Positions 21,786 through 32,327 are shown, counted from the first letter of the stretch. The stretch is 64,000 bases of DNA from Mixophyes australis (GCA_036250195.1 JAVHZZ010000002.1:64417205-64481204); one strand, 5' to 3'. The notes: generated from the letters alone by a model not told the origin. A program made the numbers and translations.

Positions 21786-22080
21786 ATTTTTGTACTTACG
21801 TTAAATCCGTTTCTCTGATTCCGTCTGGGGGACACTGCTACCATGGGTTGTGGAGGGGAGTACGGAAGTTGGCACCTAGCTAGTTAACTTTAGCAGCTGC
21901 TGACAGACCCCTCCCCTCTACAATCCCCCTGTCACCTCCCAGTTAATTAAAAAGGCCAATCAACCAAGAGCACACAGAAGAAAAGCAGAAGGGTGGGATC
22001 GCAGTGTCCCCCAGACGGAATCAGAGAAACGGATTTAACATAAGTACAAAAATCCTCTTTTCTCTTTCATCTGAAAGCCC
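21786..22080. repeat. DIRS-B left (3') inverted terminal repeat
   Basis: Contains CTGGGGGACACTGCTACCAT, GTTGTGGAGGGGAG and TTGGCACCTAGCTAGTTAAC. The same blocks lie in inverse orientation at 27370-27490 and 28410-28510. A second inverted 'CAGTGTCCCCCAGACGGAAT' at about 22002 makes this end itself foldback. Confidence 0.8.
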
Positions 22081-23010
22081 TGTTCGTAGAGCACTATGGG
22101 CAAAATTTGCATCCGTGGACGCAAATACATTAAACTGATAGAATTTAGTAAAGGTGTGGACAGATGACCAGGTGGCTGCTCTGCAAAGCTGGTCTGCAGA
22201 GGCCCCATTTCTCGCCACTACCGACCTGGTGGAATGGGCCATAAGTCTCTCTGGCACAGGATGGTTAGTCCTGATGTAAGCCTGTCTAACAGTTGCCTTA
22301 ATCCATCTTGCAATAGACTGTTTTGAGGCTGGCCAGCCTCTTTTAGGAGAATCAAAAAGGACAATCATAGAATCGGAACAACGAATCTGGGAAGTTTTCT
22401 TAACGTAAATACGAAGAGCCCAAACCACATCTAATTTCTCCATATACTGCTGATCAGACTGAGAAGCCGTCCTAAAGACTGGAACAACAATTTCCTGGTT
22501 CAAATGGAAAGCCGAAACAACCTTCGGAACAAAGGAAGGAAGAGTTCTTAATACCGCTCTGTCCTCGTGGAAAACCAAATATGGTTCTCGACAAGACAGA
22601 GCTCCCAATTCTGAAACTCTGCGTGCAGATGCAATAGGTAACAGAAAAAACGACTTTCCAGGTTAGAGACCTAAAATCTGCTGCAAGTAATGGTTCAAAA
22701 GGGGGCCCAGTAACATCTCCAGTAACAGGTTAAGATCCCATGGTGCTGTAGGCAGAACATATGGAGGCTAAACATGTAAGGCTCCCTGAAGAAAAGTCCT
22801 GATGTCTGGCAAATCCGCTAACCTCAGGTGAAAGAAAACTGAAAGCGCCGATACCTGAACCCTTAAGGAACCTAAACGAAGACCTGCTTTCAGGCCATCC
22901 TGAAGAAAAGACAATAATTGAGGAAGACGAAAAGATGACACGTGACGAGACCTATTTTCACACCATCTGATATAGGCCAAATGCGATGATAAATGCGAGC
23001 CGAAACAGAT
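22060..23010 (-). pseudogene. DIRS tyrosine recombinase
   Basis: 22021-22608 contains the C-terminal catalytic half. It has WALRIYVKKTSQIR, KQSIARWIKATVRQ, the H-x-x-R box in MAHSTRSV, and the nucleophile region FTKFYQF. 22768-22980 is the N-terminal core-binding part (SFLQDGLKAGLRLGSLRVQV), in another frame. The enzyme would integrate the circular DIRS cDNA by site-specific recombination. A frameshift near 22640-22760 breaks it; the catalytic motifs seen are intact. Confidence 0.8.
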
Positions 23011-23083
23011 TTACGAGCTCGTAGCAGAGTGTTCACTACACTGCGGGAGAAACCCCTAGCCCTCCAGAGCCTGGCTTCAACAG

Positions 23084-23690
23084 CTATGCTGTAAATTCAG
23101 CCGAGGTAAATCCTAGTGACGAAACGGACCTTGAAAGAGATCGTCTCACGGTGGAAGACGATGTTCTCGCCCTACAGCCATAGAGACTATGTCCGCGTAC
23201 TACACTCGCCGCGGCCATGCAGGTGCTATCAATTACCGGCAGACCGCCCTGCCTCACTCGTCTGAGTACTCGAAGAATCATGGGGATTGGGGGGGGGGGG
23301 GGGGGGAACCCAACCTGAAGTCCCATGACATGGTCATTACGTCCGCTGCTACTGCCAAGGGGTCTCTTGCCCTTGTGCAAGACTTGGGAACCTTTGTGTT
23401 GTGTCTGGAGGCCATGAGATCTATATCCGGTAGACCCCACCTCTGAACCAGAGACCGAAAGATTTCCGGATGGAGAGACCACTCCCCTGGCATCATTGCA
23501 TTGCGACTGAGGTGATCGGCCTCCCAGTTCTCTATTCCTGGAATGAACACTGCCGAGATTGCTGGAACATATTGCTCCGCCCAATCAAATATCTGAGCTG
23601 ATACCCGCATTACTGCTGCGCTTCTCGTTCCTCCTTGCCTGTTGACGTATGCCACAGCAGTGGCATTGTCGGACTGAACTCTGACCGGAT
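23084..23690 (-). pseudogene. DIRS RNase H-like domain
   Basis: Translation shows AYVNRQGGTRS, AISAVFIPGIENWEADHLSR, GEWSLHPEIFRSLVQRWGLP and DIDLMASRHN, the conserved tail of DIRS/Gypsy-type RNase H. Two overlapping frames (23278-23655 and 23084-23584) share the sequence, with the break near the G18 run at 23289. Confidence 0.75.
23289..23306. repeat. G18 homopolymer inside DIRS RNase H
   Basis: Eighteen consecutive G at the point where the reading frame is lost. Confidence 0.95.
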
Positions 23691-23998
23691 GACCCTGAAG
23701 AAGGGTTTAGGCCCCCCGAAGAGCCAAAAGGATTGCCTTCAACTCTAACGTGTTGATGTATATCGAGGACTCCTGGCCTGACCAAAGACCCTGGAGCCTG
23801 AGATAAAGGACTACAGCCCCCAACTTTCAGGCTGGCGTCTGTGGTGACTATGATCCATAATCATGGAGCAAAAGACCTGCCCACCGACATGTGATCTGGA
23901 ATCAGCCACCACTGAAGCGAAATTCTTGCATCCAGAGACAGGGAGATCCTCTGTCGATCCAAATGTAGGTGGAATCACGACCATTTTGTCAAGAGGTC

Positions 23999-25021
23999 CT
24001 ACTGAAAGTACCGGGAATGAGCACGACCGAAGGGGATCATCTCGAAGGTGGCCACCATTTTCCATAGCAGGCGCATGCACAAGTGTATTGAAGGACTGGG
24101 AGAGGACAAGACCTGAAATGGTATCCTCTGAACCGACCTGATTTTCTCTTCTGGCAGAAACCCCTTCTGTCGTTTGGTGTCCATGATGAGTCCCAGGAAG
24201 ATCATGCGTTGGCGCGGAAACACCTGGGATTTCTTTAAGTTTATTAACCACCCGTAGCTCTGGAGGAAATTTATGGTGAGGGATAAGTGCTGATGCAAGC
24301 AAATCTCTGAGGAGGATTTGATGAGCAGAACGTCTAAGTAGGGCATGACCTGAACTCCCTTTAAGTAAAGACACGCTGCCATCACCGACATGATCTTCGT
24401 GAAGACCCTTGGAGCCGTGGACAGGGCCGTGATCCGAGCCGCTCCCAAGGCACTTACCTCCTTCTCCTGGCATTGCAGTCCTTCCCCGGCGCACTGTACG
24501 CTCTGTACTGAGGAGATCTCGTGAGAGTGAGAGTCACGAGATCTCCTCAGTAAGGAGACTACAGCACGCCGGGGAAGGACTGCAGTGAAAGTGCTCAGGA
24601 GCATTGATCGCGCCGGGGGCGCCCCCGCCCCCGACCGATCAATAATGCTGTTGAGCACTTTCAAGGGCCCCCTGGATGCCCGAGGCCCCTGGGCTGCAGC
24701 CCAGTTAGCCCTAGGGTCAATCCGGCCCTGGCCGTGGAGAGGCCAAAGGGAAGAGCCCGAAACCGATAGTGGGAGGCCCCCACTGTGAATCTCAGGAGAG
24801 GCTGATGACCGCTCCAAATGGGAACGTGGACGTATGCATCCTTTATGTCTATGGAAGCCATAAACTGATACTTCTCTAAGCCATTTATTACCGACCTCAG
24901 GGACTCCATCCGAAATTTGTCCACTCGTAAGTGCACATTGAGGTTCTTTAGGTTTAAGATGGGTCGAAAGGACCCATCCGGCTTCCTGACCAGAAAAAGA
25001 TTTGAATAAAAACCCTTTCAT
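23999..25021 (-). pseudogene. DIRS reverse transcriptase, split by a MITE
   Basis: The N-terminal half (LRVDKFRMESLRSVINGLEK, ASIDIKDAYVHVPIW, RFRALPFGLSTA) lies above 24731. The C-terminal half (APRVFTKIMSVMAACL, VMPYLDVLLIKSS, LINLKKSQVFP, FLGLIMDT) lies below 24421. The active site is YLDV instead of the usual YLDD, a missing catalytic Asp. The 309 bp between the halves is a hAT-type MITE (24422-24730). Confidence 0.8.
24422..24730. mobile_element. hAT-type MITE with 8-bp target duplication
   Basis: Exact direct repeat GCCGTGGA at 24414-24421 and 24731-24738. Terminal inverted repeats are CAGGGCCGTGAT (left) and ATCCGGCCCTG (right). An internal strong hairpin has AGGAGATCTCGTGA / TCACGAGATCTCCT arms (about 24509-24551). 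Very GC-rich. No coding capacity. Confidence 0.85.
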
Positions 25022-25415
25022 TTCTGGTTATCTGGGACCTTTGCAAATAACTCTTTGCGAAAGAAGAGAGGCGACACAACCCTGTATCGCCTGTCTTCTT
25101 TGTGGATCTCGGGGTAGCGGGGTTACAAAGAAACGATGTGGAACCGGACCCAGCAGGTCTATCATGTACCCCCTTGATATAATGCCCCGAATCCAAGGAT
25201 CCTGAGATGACGCTGCCCACTGTTCCTGAAAAAGAGACAGACGTCCCCCCACTGCCGCCACCTACTGGAGAGTAGAGTGGCAGTCAGGACACAGGCTTCT
25301 CCTGAGCTTTGGAGGCCTGACGCCTAGCTGTGAACGAGGACCTACCTCTGACTGAGAAGCCTCTAGCATTCGGTTGTCTACCCCTAAATGACTGGCCCCT
25401 AGGAAAGGAGGTCCC

Positions 25416-26803
25416 TCAAAAGGACTGCCTGAAGGAGCTAAAACGTGGGGCCCGGCCTCTACTTGTGTGTACTGGCAAAAAAGTGCTTTTGCCACCCGTT
25501 GCCCGAGAAATCATACTATCTAACTCTGGGCCGAACAAACCCGCTGCTGAAAAGGGAATGGTCTCAAGGGATTTCTTAGATTCTGAATCCACCTCCCAGG
25601 ATTTCAGCCATAATGTTTTTCTTGCTGAAATTGCTGCAGCCTGAATAGAGGAGGACACAGACGCAGTGTTCTGAGCCGCCTCATAAAGGTACCCCGATGC
25701 CTCTTTCAAATGTAAAGCTAGGGGAAGTAATTCCGAGTTCTGTAAGGCCTCTGCCAGTTGTTCTGCCCATGCTTCCATGGCTCTAGCAACCCAAGCTGAA
25801 GCAAATGTGGGTCTAAAGGAAGAACCCGCTGCTACAAATATAGATTTTAATTGAGATTCCACTCTGCGGTCAGTGGTATCTTGCTGAGCCCGGGGCTGGA
25901 AGGAGAGTGTGTCGGGCCAAACGGGCTACTGGAGTATCTACTTTCGGAATTTCCTCCCAGCAAGCCACGTCCTCCTCCTGTAATGGATACAGGGAAGAGA
26001 ACCTCTTTGGAACAGAGAACTTTTTATCAGGCTGTTTCCAGGCTCCCTCTGCAATATCTTTGAGTTCTACAGAAGGGGGAAATCGAATAACCTTCCTTTT
26101 GGCCTTCTTAAAGAGACTTCTGTCTCTAGGACTAGGATCCTCCATTTCTGGGAGGTCCAACGCCTGCCTCACCGCTAAAACCAAATCATCAATAAACTGA
26201 TATTTAGTGGTTTTTTTCCTGTTCCAAGGATTGAACCTGGTCAGAATCCAAATTTGATTCTCTTTCCACTTCTGAAAATCCCTCCGAATCTGAAAGGACC
26301 ATGAGAGGATTAGCGGATCTAAGCAGCTTTCTTTTAGCTGGGGGCAGGTTTGGGGATTCAAGTAACTGGTTAAGTCTGTCAGAACCCTTTATAAATGCTG
26401 AGGACCATGCCGGTTCTGTGGATACAGGTGGCTGGTCTGTAAGCAAAGAGGAAGGTCCTGCTATAGCCGTTTCAGTAGAAACCGTGGCAGCAGGGAGCCC
26501 CACGGGTGTACTAGCATTATTAGTCACAGAGGCTGCCACACTAGATAACAATTGAGTAGATTGGGAGATCATCTGTGCTAAAGAGGAAACTGACTGTGTC
26601 AGGGAAGCCACCCAGGCCGGTTCCTCCTTCAGTGGGGCTGCGGGAGCTGGGTTTGCAGAGGGGACCTCTCCTTCGCAGACTGAGCAGAGCGCCAACGGGT
26701 CTTTCTGCCCACATGGTAATTTAACTTTACATCTGGTACACGTAAAATATTTAGCGATAGAGCCTTTTCCCTTTTCTGACATTTTAAAAGGAAAAGAACA
26801 CAA
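25416..26803 (-). pseudogene. DIRS gag-like region (three frames)
   Basis: 26204-26803 starts MSEKGKGSIAKYFTCTRCKV with Cys pairs (CTRC, CSVC) and a Ser/Thr/Pro-rich stretch. 25870-26361 continues in another frame (FIDDLVLAVRQALDLPEMED, DKKFSVPKRFSSLYPLQEED, KVDTPVARLARHTLLP). 25416-25862 gives ASAWVARAMEAWAEQLAEAL. This order is typical of the first DIRS ORF. Two frameshifts are present. Confidence 0.7.
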
Positions 26804-26849
26804 AACACTGTCTCTCCTCTTTTTTTTTTTTTTTAAAAAAGGAACTTAT

Positions 26850-27490
26850 CCTTACTTCTGGCAGAGTTATGGAGACCCCTTGAAGAGGTCTCCTGTAGCG
26901 TTGAATACCCCGATGCCCCCCTCCTATTTTCCTGAGGGGGATCTTGGTATGGCCCCCGACTCTCCTTCTTCTGTGCACCTCCACGGACCGATGACGTGAT
27001 CATGGCCGCCGGCGAGGTAATGCGATAAGCGGCGCTCTATGCCTATAATGGCAGTGCCGGTTATCGTTGGAGCCTCCAAGATTGACAGCGGTCCGGGAGA
27101 CCGCTTGTCACTCTGTACTGTGACCGCTAATGCTCTGCCATTGAGCGCAGTCTGCTCTCTCCGACAGAGTCCAGTCACTGCTGCCCAGTTTCTGTGAGTG
27201 TGTTCTCTATGTATAGAACACAGTCCTAGCTCTGCCCTTATCTAACACTATATCTAAAAATAAAAGAAAAATTAAATTTATTAAAAATAAATCACTAGCT
27301 GTTTCTAAACAAGCCCAACTCCTTTGGGCACCTAGAAAAAACTGACAGGAAGAGGAAGAGGAAGAGGCAGGGGGATTGTAGAGGGGAGGGGCTGTCAGCA
27401 GTGCTAAAGTTAACTAGCTAGGTGCCAACTCCCGTGCTCCCCTCCACAACCCATGGTAAGCAGTGTCCCCCAGACTGGATGAAAGAGAAA
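26850..27490 (-). repeat. DIRS-B 5' leader and right inverted terminal repeat
   Basis: GC-rich leader (26870-27190) with local inverted repeats such as 'GGAGACCCCTTGAAGAGGTCTCC', then the terminal repeat (27300-27490). A second, diverged copy of the whole unit occupies 27880-28510 in the same orientation. Confidence 0.75.
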
Positions 27491-27879
27491 AACAAGTAAT
27501 CAACTAATCTATAATAAAAGTTGTACTTGTACTTTTGTGAAATAAACAATGTGATATTTTGGCAAGTAAAAGAACCACAATATAACCCCTACTAGCCCAC
27601 TTTGCAATCAGACCAAATACAGAATATTTTAGTAAATGCTTAAATAAATCAGATACTTAGCCCAAAGGCCAAAACAGGGGAGAAGTCCAACAGCAGTGTC
27701 CTGGTGCCTGCTCCCAACGAGATGTCTCCTTTCCCGGGCTTCTCTTGGCGCCAGAAGACCGGACTGATCCAACTGTTCTGAAGAGCAGGGGAGCTCTATG
27801 TAGTTTTAGCTCCCCCCCCCCCCCCCCTCCTCCGTTAATGTTGTCTCTTCTCTTCAATATTTCTCCATGAAACAAATAC
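27491..27879 (-). other. Short non-DIRS stretch between two DIRS ends; possible host exon
   Basis: Contains a C16 run (27812-27827) and a possible minus-strand exon at 27649-27777. Otherwise nothing recognised. Confidence 0.4.
27649..27777 (-). CDS. Candidate alternative terminal exon of the ePHD gene (weak)
   Basis: After a pyrimidine/CTTCAG acceptor the phase-0 frame is open for 42 codons (NSWISPVFWRQEKPGKGDIS onward) and ends at TGA. Phase 0 is what the preceding acidic exon at 29350-29426 needs. There is no family similarity, no clear poly(A) signal, and a chance open frame of this length is common, so this is a suggestion only. Confidence 0.2.
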   Translation of the reverse strand, partial: NSWISPVFWRQEKPGKGDISLGAGTRTLLLDFSPVLAFGLSI

Positions 27880-28508
27880 ACTATGCATCGGCACAGTAAT
27901 GGAGACCTCAAAGAATTGAGGTCTCCTGCAGCGGTCTGTTCCCTCGATGCCCCCTCCTATCTCCGAGGGGGGATCTTGGTATTGCCCCCTTCTCTCTGAT
28001 CTCGTTCCCCCGCGGACCGAAACAAAAAATGGCCGCCGGCTTCTGTATCCGATAACCGGCGCTCTATGCCTGCAGGGGCAGCGCCGGTTATCAAGGAGGC
28101 TCCGAGAGTGACAGCGGTCCGGAGAGACCGCTTCTCACTCTATATTCAGACCCCTTATGCCCTGCCAGTGAGAGCCTTTGGCTCTCATCTGACAGAGCTG
28201 TGTCTGCGCTGCTATCCCGGGAGTGTGCTCTCTATGGTAGAACACACTCTCAGATCTGCCATCAAAGTAAGAGTCTTGTAAAGAAAAAAATAAAAGTTAA
28301 GTTACCTATGAAAAATAAATAAAAATTAAATAAAATAAAACTAGCAGTATAGAAAAAAGCAGCCCAACTCCTTGGGCACCTAGAAAAAACTGGGAGGTGA
28401 CAGGGGGATTGAAGAGAGGAGGGGTCTGTCAGCAGTGCTAAAGTTAACTAGCTAGGTGCTCCACTCCACAACCATGGTAAGCAGTGTCCCCCAGACTGGA
28501 TGAAAGAG

Positions 28509-28510
<2 letters not shown>
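27880..28510 (-). mobile_element. DIRS 5' leader and terminal repeat, fragment C
   Basis: Colinear with 26870-27490: 'ATGGAGACCTC', 'GATGCCCCCTCCTATC', 'ATGGCCGCCGGC', 'GACAGCGGTCCGG', and an end with CAGTGTCCCCCAGACTGGAT. Truncated at about 27880 with no coding part. Confidence 0.8.

Positions 28511-28550
<40 letters not shown>
28511..28550. repeat. (AT)n microsatellite
   Basis: About 20 AT units directly after the DIRS end. Confidence 0.95.
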
Positions 28551-28555
<5 letters not shown>

Positions 28556-28679
28556 ATCTCTAAGCTGATGGCTGCATTCATAGCTTCTCAATTGGCAGGT
28601 TAGAGAAGATGGTGGCTTCCATGCTGGCTATATGGATTTATTCTTAGGAGATATATTCTCCTCTATACAACGGGCCTTA

Positions 28680-29035
28680 AACACAAGAGGAGGTTGGTCA
28701 ATATTCTAACCTTTGTGTAAACTGAGCAAAGCCACGAATTCTATGCAGACATAACAAAATGTCCCCTTTTGTGGTACACCTCCTGTTTTCACAGATGGAG
28801 ATATTCACTTTCTTGGATGTTAAAATTACACGGAACACCCAAGGATCCATCCAAGGGAAGAATGACCTCCTCCTTAAGTATGTGCAATCTATTGCCACTT
28901 GGTACAAGCGCACCCTATTGATCATAGGAAGAATAGTCTGGAAAAATGGGTCCCTGCCCAATGTTCTGTGCTCCACTCCTCACTATAACTCCACCAAAGC
29001 AGATATAAACTTATACCTCTTATAGCTCTATCTGG
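28680..29035 (+). pseudogene. Possible Penelope-like RT fragment
   Basis: The plus-strand frame has MEIFTFLDVKITRNTQGSIQ followed by LLKYVQSIATWYKRTLLIIG. These resemble the FLDLQ and YLHYKSSHYKKWKDSIPKGQ region of the Penelope-like ORF at 50814-52409, with a small deletion between. Weak, short match; could be coincidental. Confidence 0.35.
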
Positions 29036-29349
29036 GGGTTATATATCCTAGAAAAAAAAAACCACAGAAAGGATTCCTTGTGGTTTCAAATAGAGTGTGT
29101 CCACAGGTTAGAACTCCTAGATTAGCAACAAAAGAATCTGTTGTACTACTTGATTAAGGAACACTAGTAAGATTTTAAGGACGCCAACTCATTGTTAATG
29201 TCTAATATTACTGACTTTTACTGCACAAATATAAACTTACTGGCCTTGATGGTACAAGGGCTTGGAAACAGGTAGGTATGTGGAAAGTGAACATTATCTT
29301 TCAAAAGCTAAAAGTCTGTGGCCAAATTATAGCAACACATTTCTCCTAC

Positions 29350-29426
29350 CTGCCCTGTTGTCTCACGTGAGTCCTCTGAAGTGTCGGACATATCACCAAT
29401 GTCAGTGTCATCATCAGACTGGCTTC
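29350..29426 (-). CDS. Acidic tail exon, copy 1 (ePHD gene exon 5)
   Basis: 77-bp exon between CCGTCTAG and CAG|GTAGGAG. It encodes SQSDDDTDIGDMSDTSED then SRETTGQ, with two leading nucleotides and a full last codon. It joins in phase to 30402-30451. It is the most diverged of the three acidic exon copies and probably the ancestral position, since it follows the intact ePHD. Confidence 0.8.
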
Positions 29427-29599
29427 CTAGACGGATGAAAAACACATTTTCATTGTTTCATAACCATTGCCTAATAAGGCACAAATGTTGAAATGAATAG
29501 ATATCTATTGTATTTTTAAAAACATTTTTTATAGGTAACAGAAAGAGGTAATGAAGTGTCCAAAGATCTTCCTTATTTAATCCAATAATTGATACAATG

Positions 29600-29883
29600 A
29601 AAAGTGAATATAATGGTACCATATGTGTAGCATATATGGTACTTATAAACCAATCAGCCACAACATAAAAACCACAGAGAAGTGAAGTGAATAACATTGA
29701 TAATCTATTAGGCAGTAAGTGAACAGTCAGTTCTTGAAGTTGATGTGTTGGAAGCAGGAAAAATGGTCAAGTGTAAGGATCTGAGCAACTTTTACAAGGG
29801 CCAAATTGTAATGGCTAGATGACTGGGCATCTCCAAAACAGCAGGTCCTGAAGGGTGTTCCCAGTATGCAGTGGTTAGCACTT
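29600..29883 (+). mobile_element. Tc1/mariner-like element, 5' fragment
   Basis: Begins near 'ACCAATCAGCCACAACATAAAAACCAC', a familiar non-coding end of a Tc1/mariner-like family. It then translates as [22 protein letters not shown] and GCSQYAVVS, the helix-turn-helix start of the transposase. It is cut at about 29884 by a SINE. Confidence 0.55.
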
Positions 29884-30085
29884 CATCATCATCATTTATT
29901 TATATAGCGCCACTAATTCCGCAGCGCTGTACAGAGAACTCACTCACATCAGTCCCTGCCCCATTGGGGCTTACAGTCTAAATTCTCTAATACAGACACA
30001 CAGACAGACAGACAGACTAGGGTCAATTTTGTTAGCAGCCAATTAACCTACCAGTATGTTTTTGGAGTGTCGGAGGAAACCCACG
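29884..30085 (-). mobile_element. tRNA-headed SINE, body/tail only
   Basis: Matches 53246-53460 closely: CATCATCATCATTTATTTAT, 'GCGCCACTAATTCCGCAGCG', 'CCCCATTGGGGCTTACAGTC', 'CAATTAACCTACCAGTATG'. The tRNA-like head is missing, replaced by the unit at 30100. Confidence 0.75.
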
Positions 30086-30099
30086 CTATCACGGGGTTA

Positions 30100-30235
30100 T
30101 AGATTGTAAGCCTGCGAGCAGGGTTCTCTTGCCTCTCTGTCTGTATGTTTTACCCAGAATTGTTTTATTAATGTTTGTTCCCAATTGTAAAGCTCTACAG
30201 AATTTGGTGGCGCTATATAAATAAATGATGATAGA
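30100..30235 (+). mobile_element. SINE/L2-type 3' tail
   Basis: 'AGATTGTAAGCCTGCGAGCA', 'CCAATTGTAAAGCTCTACAG' and GGCGCTATATAAATAAATGA, the usual amphibian L2-derived tail ending in a GAT repeat. Confidence 0.65.
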
Positions 30236-30254
30236 TAGAGATTATAACATGTTA

Positions 30255-30384
30255 TTTATATATATACACACACACACATACACATATATATATATATATA
30301 CATACACACACACACATATAAGTGCACACACACATATAAGTGCACACACACATATAAGTGCACACATATATACATACATATATT
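30255..30384. repeat. Mixed (TA)/(CA) microsatellite
   Basis: TA and CA runs with three tandem 'CACATATAAGTGCACACA' units (about 30312-30366). It lies only about 18 bp from the donor of the exon at 30402-30451. Confidence 0.85.
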
Positions 30385-30401
30385 CTGGACACTAAACTTA
30401 C

Positions 30402-30451
30402 CGTTTTTAACATTCACCTGTTCTGGGTTCTTATGGTTTTCACAAAAAGCA
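30402..30451 (-). CDS. ePHD gene exon 4: last zinc ligands of the ePHD
   Basis: 50-bp exon between TTTTACAG and CG|GTAAGTTT. It encodes AFCENHKNPEQVNVKN; FCENH supplies the final Cys and His of the ePHD, corresponding to the C-x2-H at the end of PHF6/PHF11 ePHD folds. One nucleotide at each side; the leading T completes the last codon of the previous exon (ATT, Ile). Confidence 0.88.
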
Positions 30452-32193
30452 CTGTAAAACAGCAATAATGAGCATATTAATAAGTCTGGTTAAATCAGTC
30501 AAAGTATAGAGCAAGGTACATTATAAACAGGAAGATTAAATGATGTAAAACATTTGAACAAAGTCAAATAAATCAAGGTGTCAGTATATTTGTTTTTGCA
30601 AATCATTATGTGAGATGAAGTGGAAGCTCTGCTGTTAGACACTGAAAGACCACCACAGCGATCCGCTCGGGTGGTTTAGTCAGCCGCAGGAAACAAATGA
30701 GAGAAGAGTTGACACTTGTCTGCACCTTAAAAGGGGGTTGAAAACAGAAACTGAGGTAAAAGATATGCTTATGGGGAATTAGGAGAGAAGGTAAAAAGAC
30801 AAGCTGAGGCAGATGAGAGAAATGGAGGAATCGTAAGGGAAAGAACGAGTAGATGGAATTAGAGCAGTGTGTGGAAAATAGTACAGTGGTAAAATGGGAG
30901 AGAGTGACACCTGAATTAAGAAGCTAGATAAAAGGTGTCGCTGGTTCTACCCCATTAAACAAATGTCAGGTAGGGAAAGGTATCACCGTGACAACCATGT
31001 TCCTTTGGTTGAGTGTCCATCAGGAAGGGTGTGTTAGAGCCAATAGTGTAAACTGTCCAAATGATGAATCATGCAGTTATTTGGGAATTACAAATTACTG
31101 TAAATTGTCTTTAAGTCCCAATTTAAGAGGTTAGCCCATTGTTTTCTGTGCCCAAAGCTATTGCCTGATTCTATCCATTAAAATGTAGCATTGCAGTGTT
31201 GAAAGCTCTCCTGTTTGCAAAAGAGGTAATTTCCCACCTGGGTAGTCACAAAGTGCTTATCCATTGGCCCAATCAAATCTAGTCCTGTTTTGCTGGCTCA
31301 GTGAAGTCTACTTCCTCTCCCAGTTTGGCAACCCTGCTCAAGTCATATCTTAGGAATGGTCCAGTATTTCAAGCGCTTACTTGAATTTATAGGAGGGGTG
31401 GAAACTAATTTTGGCTCTATATGAAGAACACATGTTGGTGTATTCTAATGTTTACATTCTTGTATTCCATCTGAGTGTATCATCACTTCATCACAGCGTT
31501 TATGATTATCCTCAATTTTTTCTTTATGCAATATATTTCAATTTCATTGCCCCAATTAAAATCATCCGTTTAAAACGGTTTGCTTTCTGAGAGTCCTGTC
31601 TGGATTGGAGAACTGGCTTCTCTCGGTATCAGAGTTGGCAACACACTCTACCAGAAGCAGAGAAGGGATAATCGCTACTAACAGTCACCTGATCAGACAA
31701 CCAATATATAGGACCACATAGCTGTATGCATGTCTATATAAATTACCTTAACTTTGGACAGAAAAGTTAAAAATAAGCGAGACAAAACCTAATAAGTTAT
31801 AACTTTCAATGAATATGAGCAGTATAATTATATCAAGGATGCTGATTGGGTGGCACCGCAGTCCATCCAATCAGCATTCTCTATACAACTGTACTACTCG
31901 CTGCATTCATTCAAATTTCTCCAGGCTGTTGATTCCTGGAGAACTGACTAGGCAATGATTTAGTGGGATTTTCAGGGCGCTTGAACAAGGGTGATGAGGC
32001 TTGTGGGCTGTTTTGTTAAAAACAACTTTAGTGCGGATTTCTTCTTTAATTAAAAGTTACTCATTTAATAAATGTTATATCGATATTTGCAGAATTTAAA
32101 ACCCCTTTGTGTATCTGCACCTCTAAATGGGACCCACCCACATTTGAAACATTTGTATGTACAAGTCGGTAAACAAAATAAAATGTAACTTAC
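30452..32193 (-). other. Intron 3 of the ePHD gene
   Basis: No exon or classified large repeat apart from the foldback at 31795-31920. No copy of the 72-bp basic exon was found here. Confidence 0.5.
31795..31920. repeat. Foldback element (MITE-like)
   Basis: GATGCTGATTGGGTGG (about 31838) faces CCATCCAATCAGCATTC (about 31864). The arms continue outward imperfectly (AATGAATATGAGCAGTATAA versus GTACTACTCGCTGCATTCAT). No coding capacity. Confidence 0.55.
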
Positions 32194-32327
32194 ATATATT
32201 TTTCCCTTTTAGGGTCATTTATGCGTTTACCCTTTGCTTCTTCTACGCACACATAGTGAAATGTTCTCCTGCAGGCTCGGATATCACAGCCAATAGATGC
32301 TCCTGATGATTTACAGTGAAAACACCT
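32194..32327 (-). CDS. ePHD gene exon 3: core of the extended PHD finger
   Basis: 134-bp exon between TATGGCAG and AT|GTAAGT. It starts in phase 0 and ends with two extra nucleotides. It encodes RCFHCKSSGASIGCDIRACR then RTFHYVCVEEAKG. The pattern C-x2-C, GA(S/T)IGCD, C-x2-T/S-(F/Y)HY-x-C is diagnostic of the second half of ePHD domains in PHF6, PHF11 and relatives. The zinc ligands visible are complete. Confidence 0.92.

Larger units (their letters stand above)
21786..27490 (-). mobile_element. DIRS retroelement B, near complete
   Basis: All DIRS parts are in order on the minus strand: 5' inverted terminal repeat and leader (26850-27490), gag-like region (25416-26803), RT (24150-25021), RNase H (23084-23690), tyrosine recombinase (22060-23010) and 3' inverted terminal repeat (21786-22080). 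The two ends are inverted copies: CTGGGGGACACTGCTACCAT reads plus at 21831 and minus near 27470. DIRS elements use a tyrosine recombinase instead of an integrase and leave no target duplication. Several frameshifts, a lost RT aspartate and a hAT MITE show this copy is dead. Confidence 0.88.

Noticed and set aside
23811..24494. 227-codon minus-strand frame overlapping DIRS RT
   Set aside because: Out-of-frame shadow of the RT/RNase H region; Gly/Ser-rich with no family signature.
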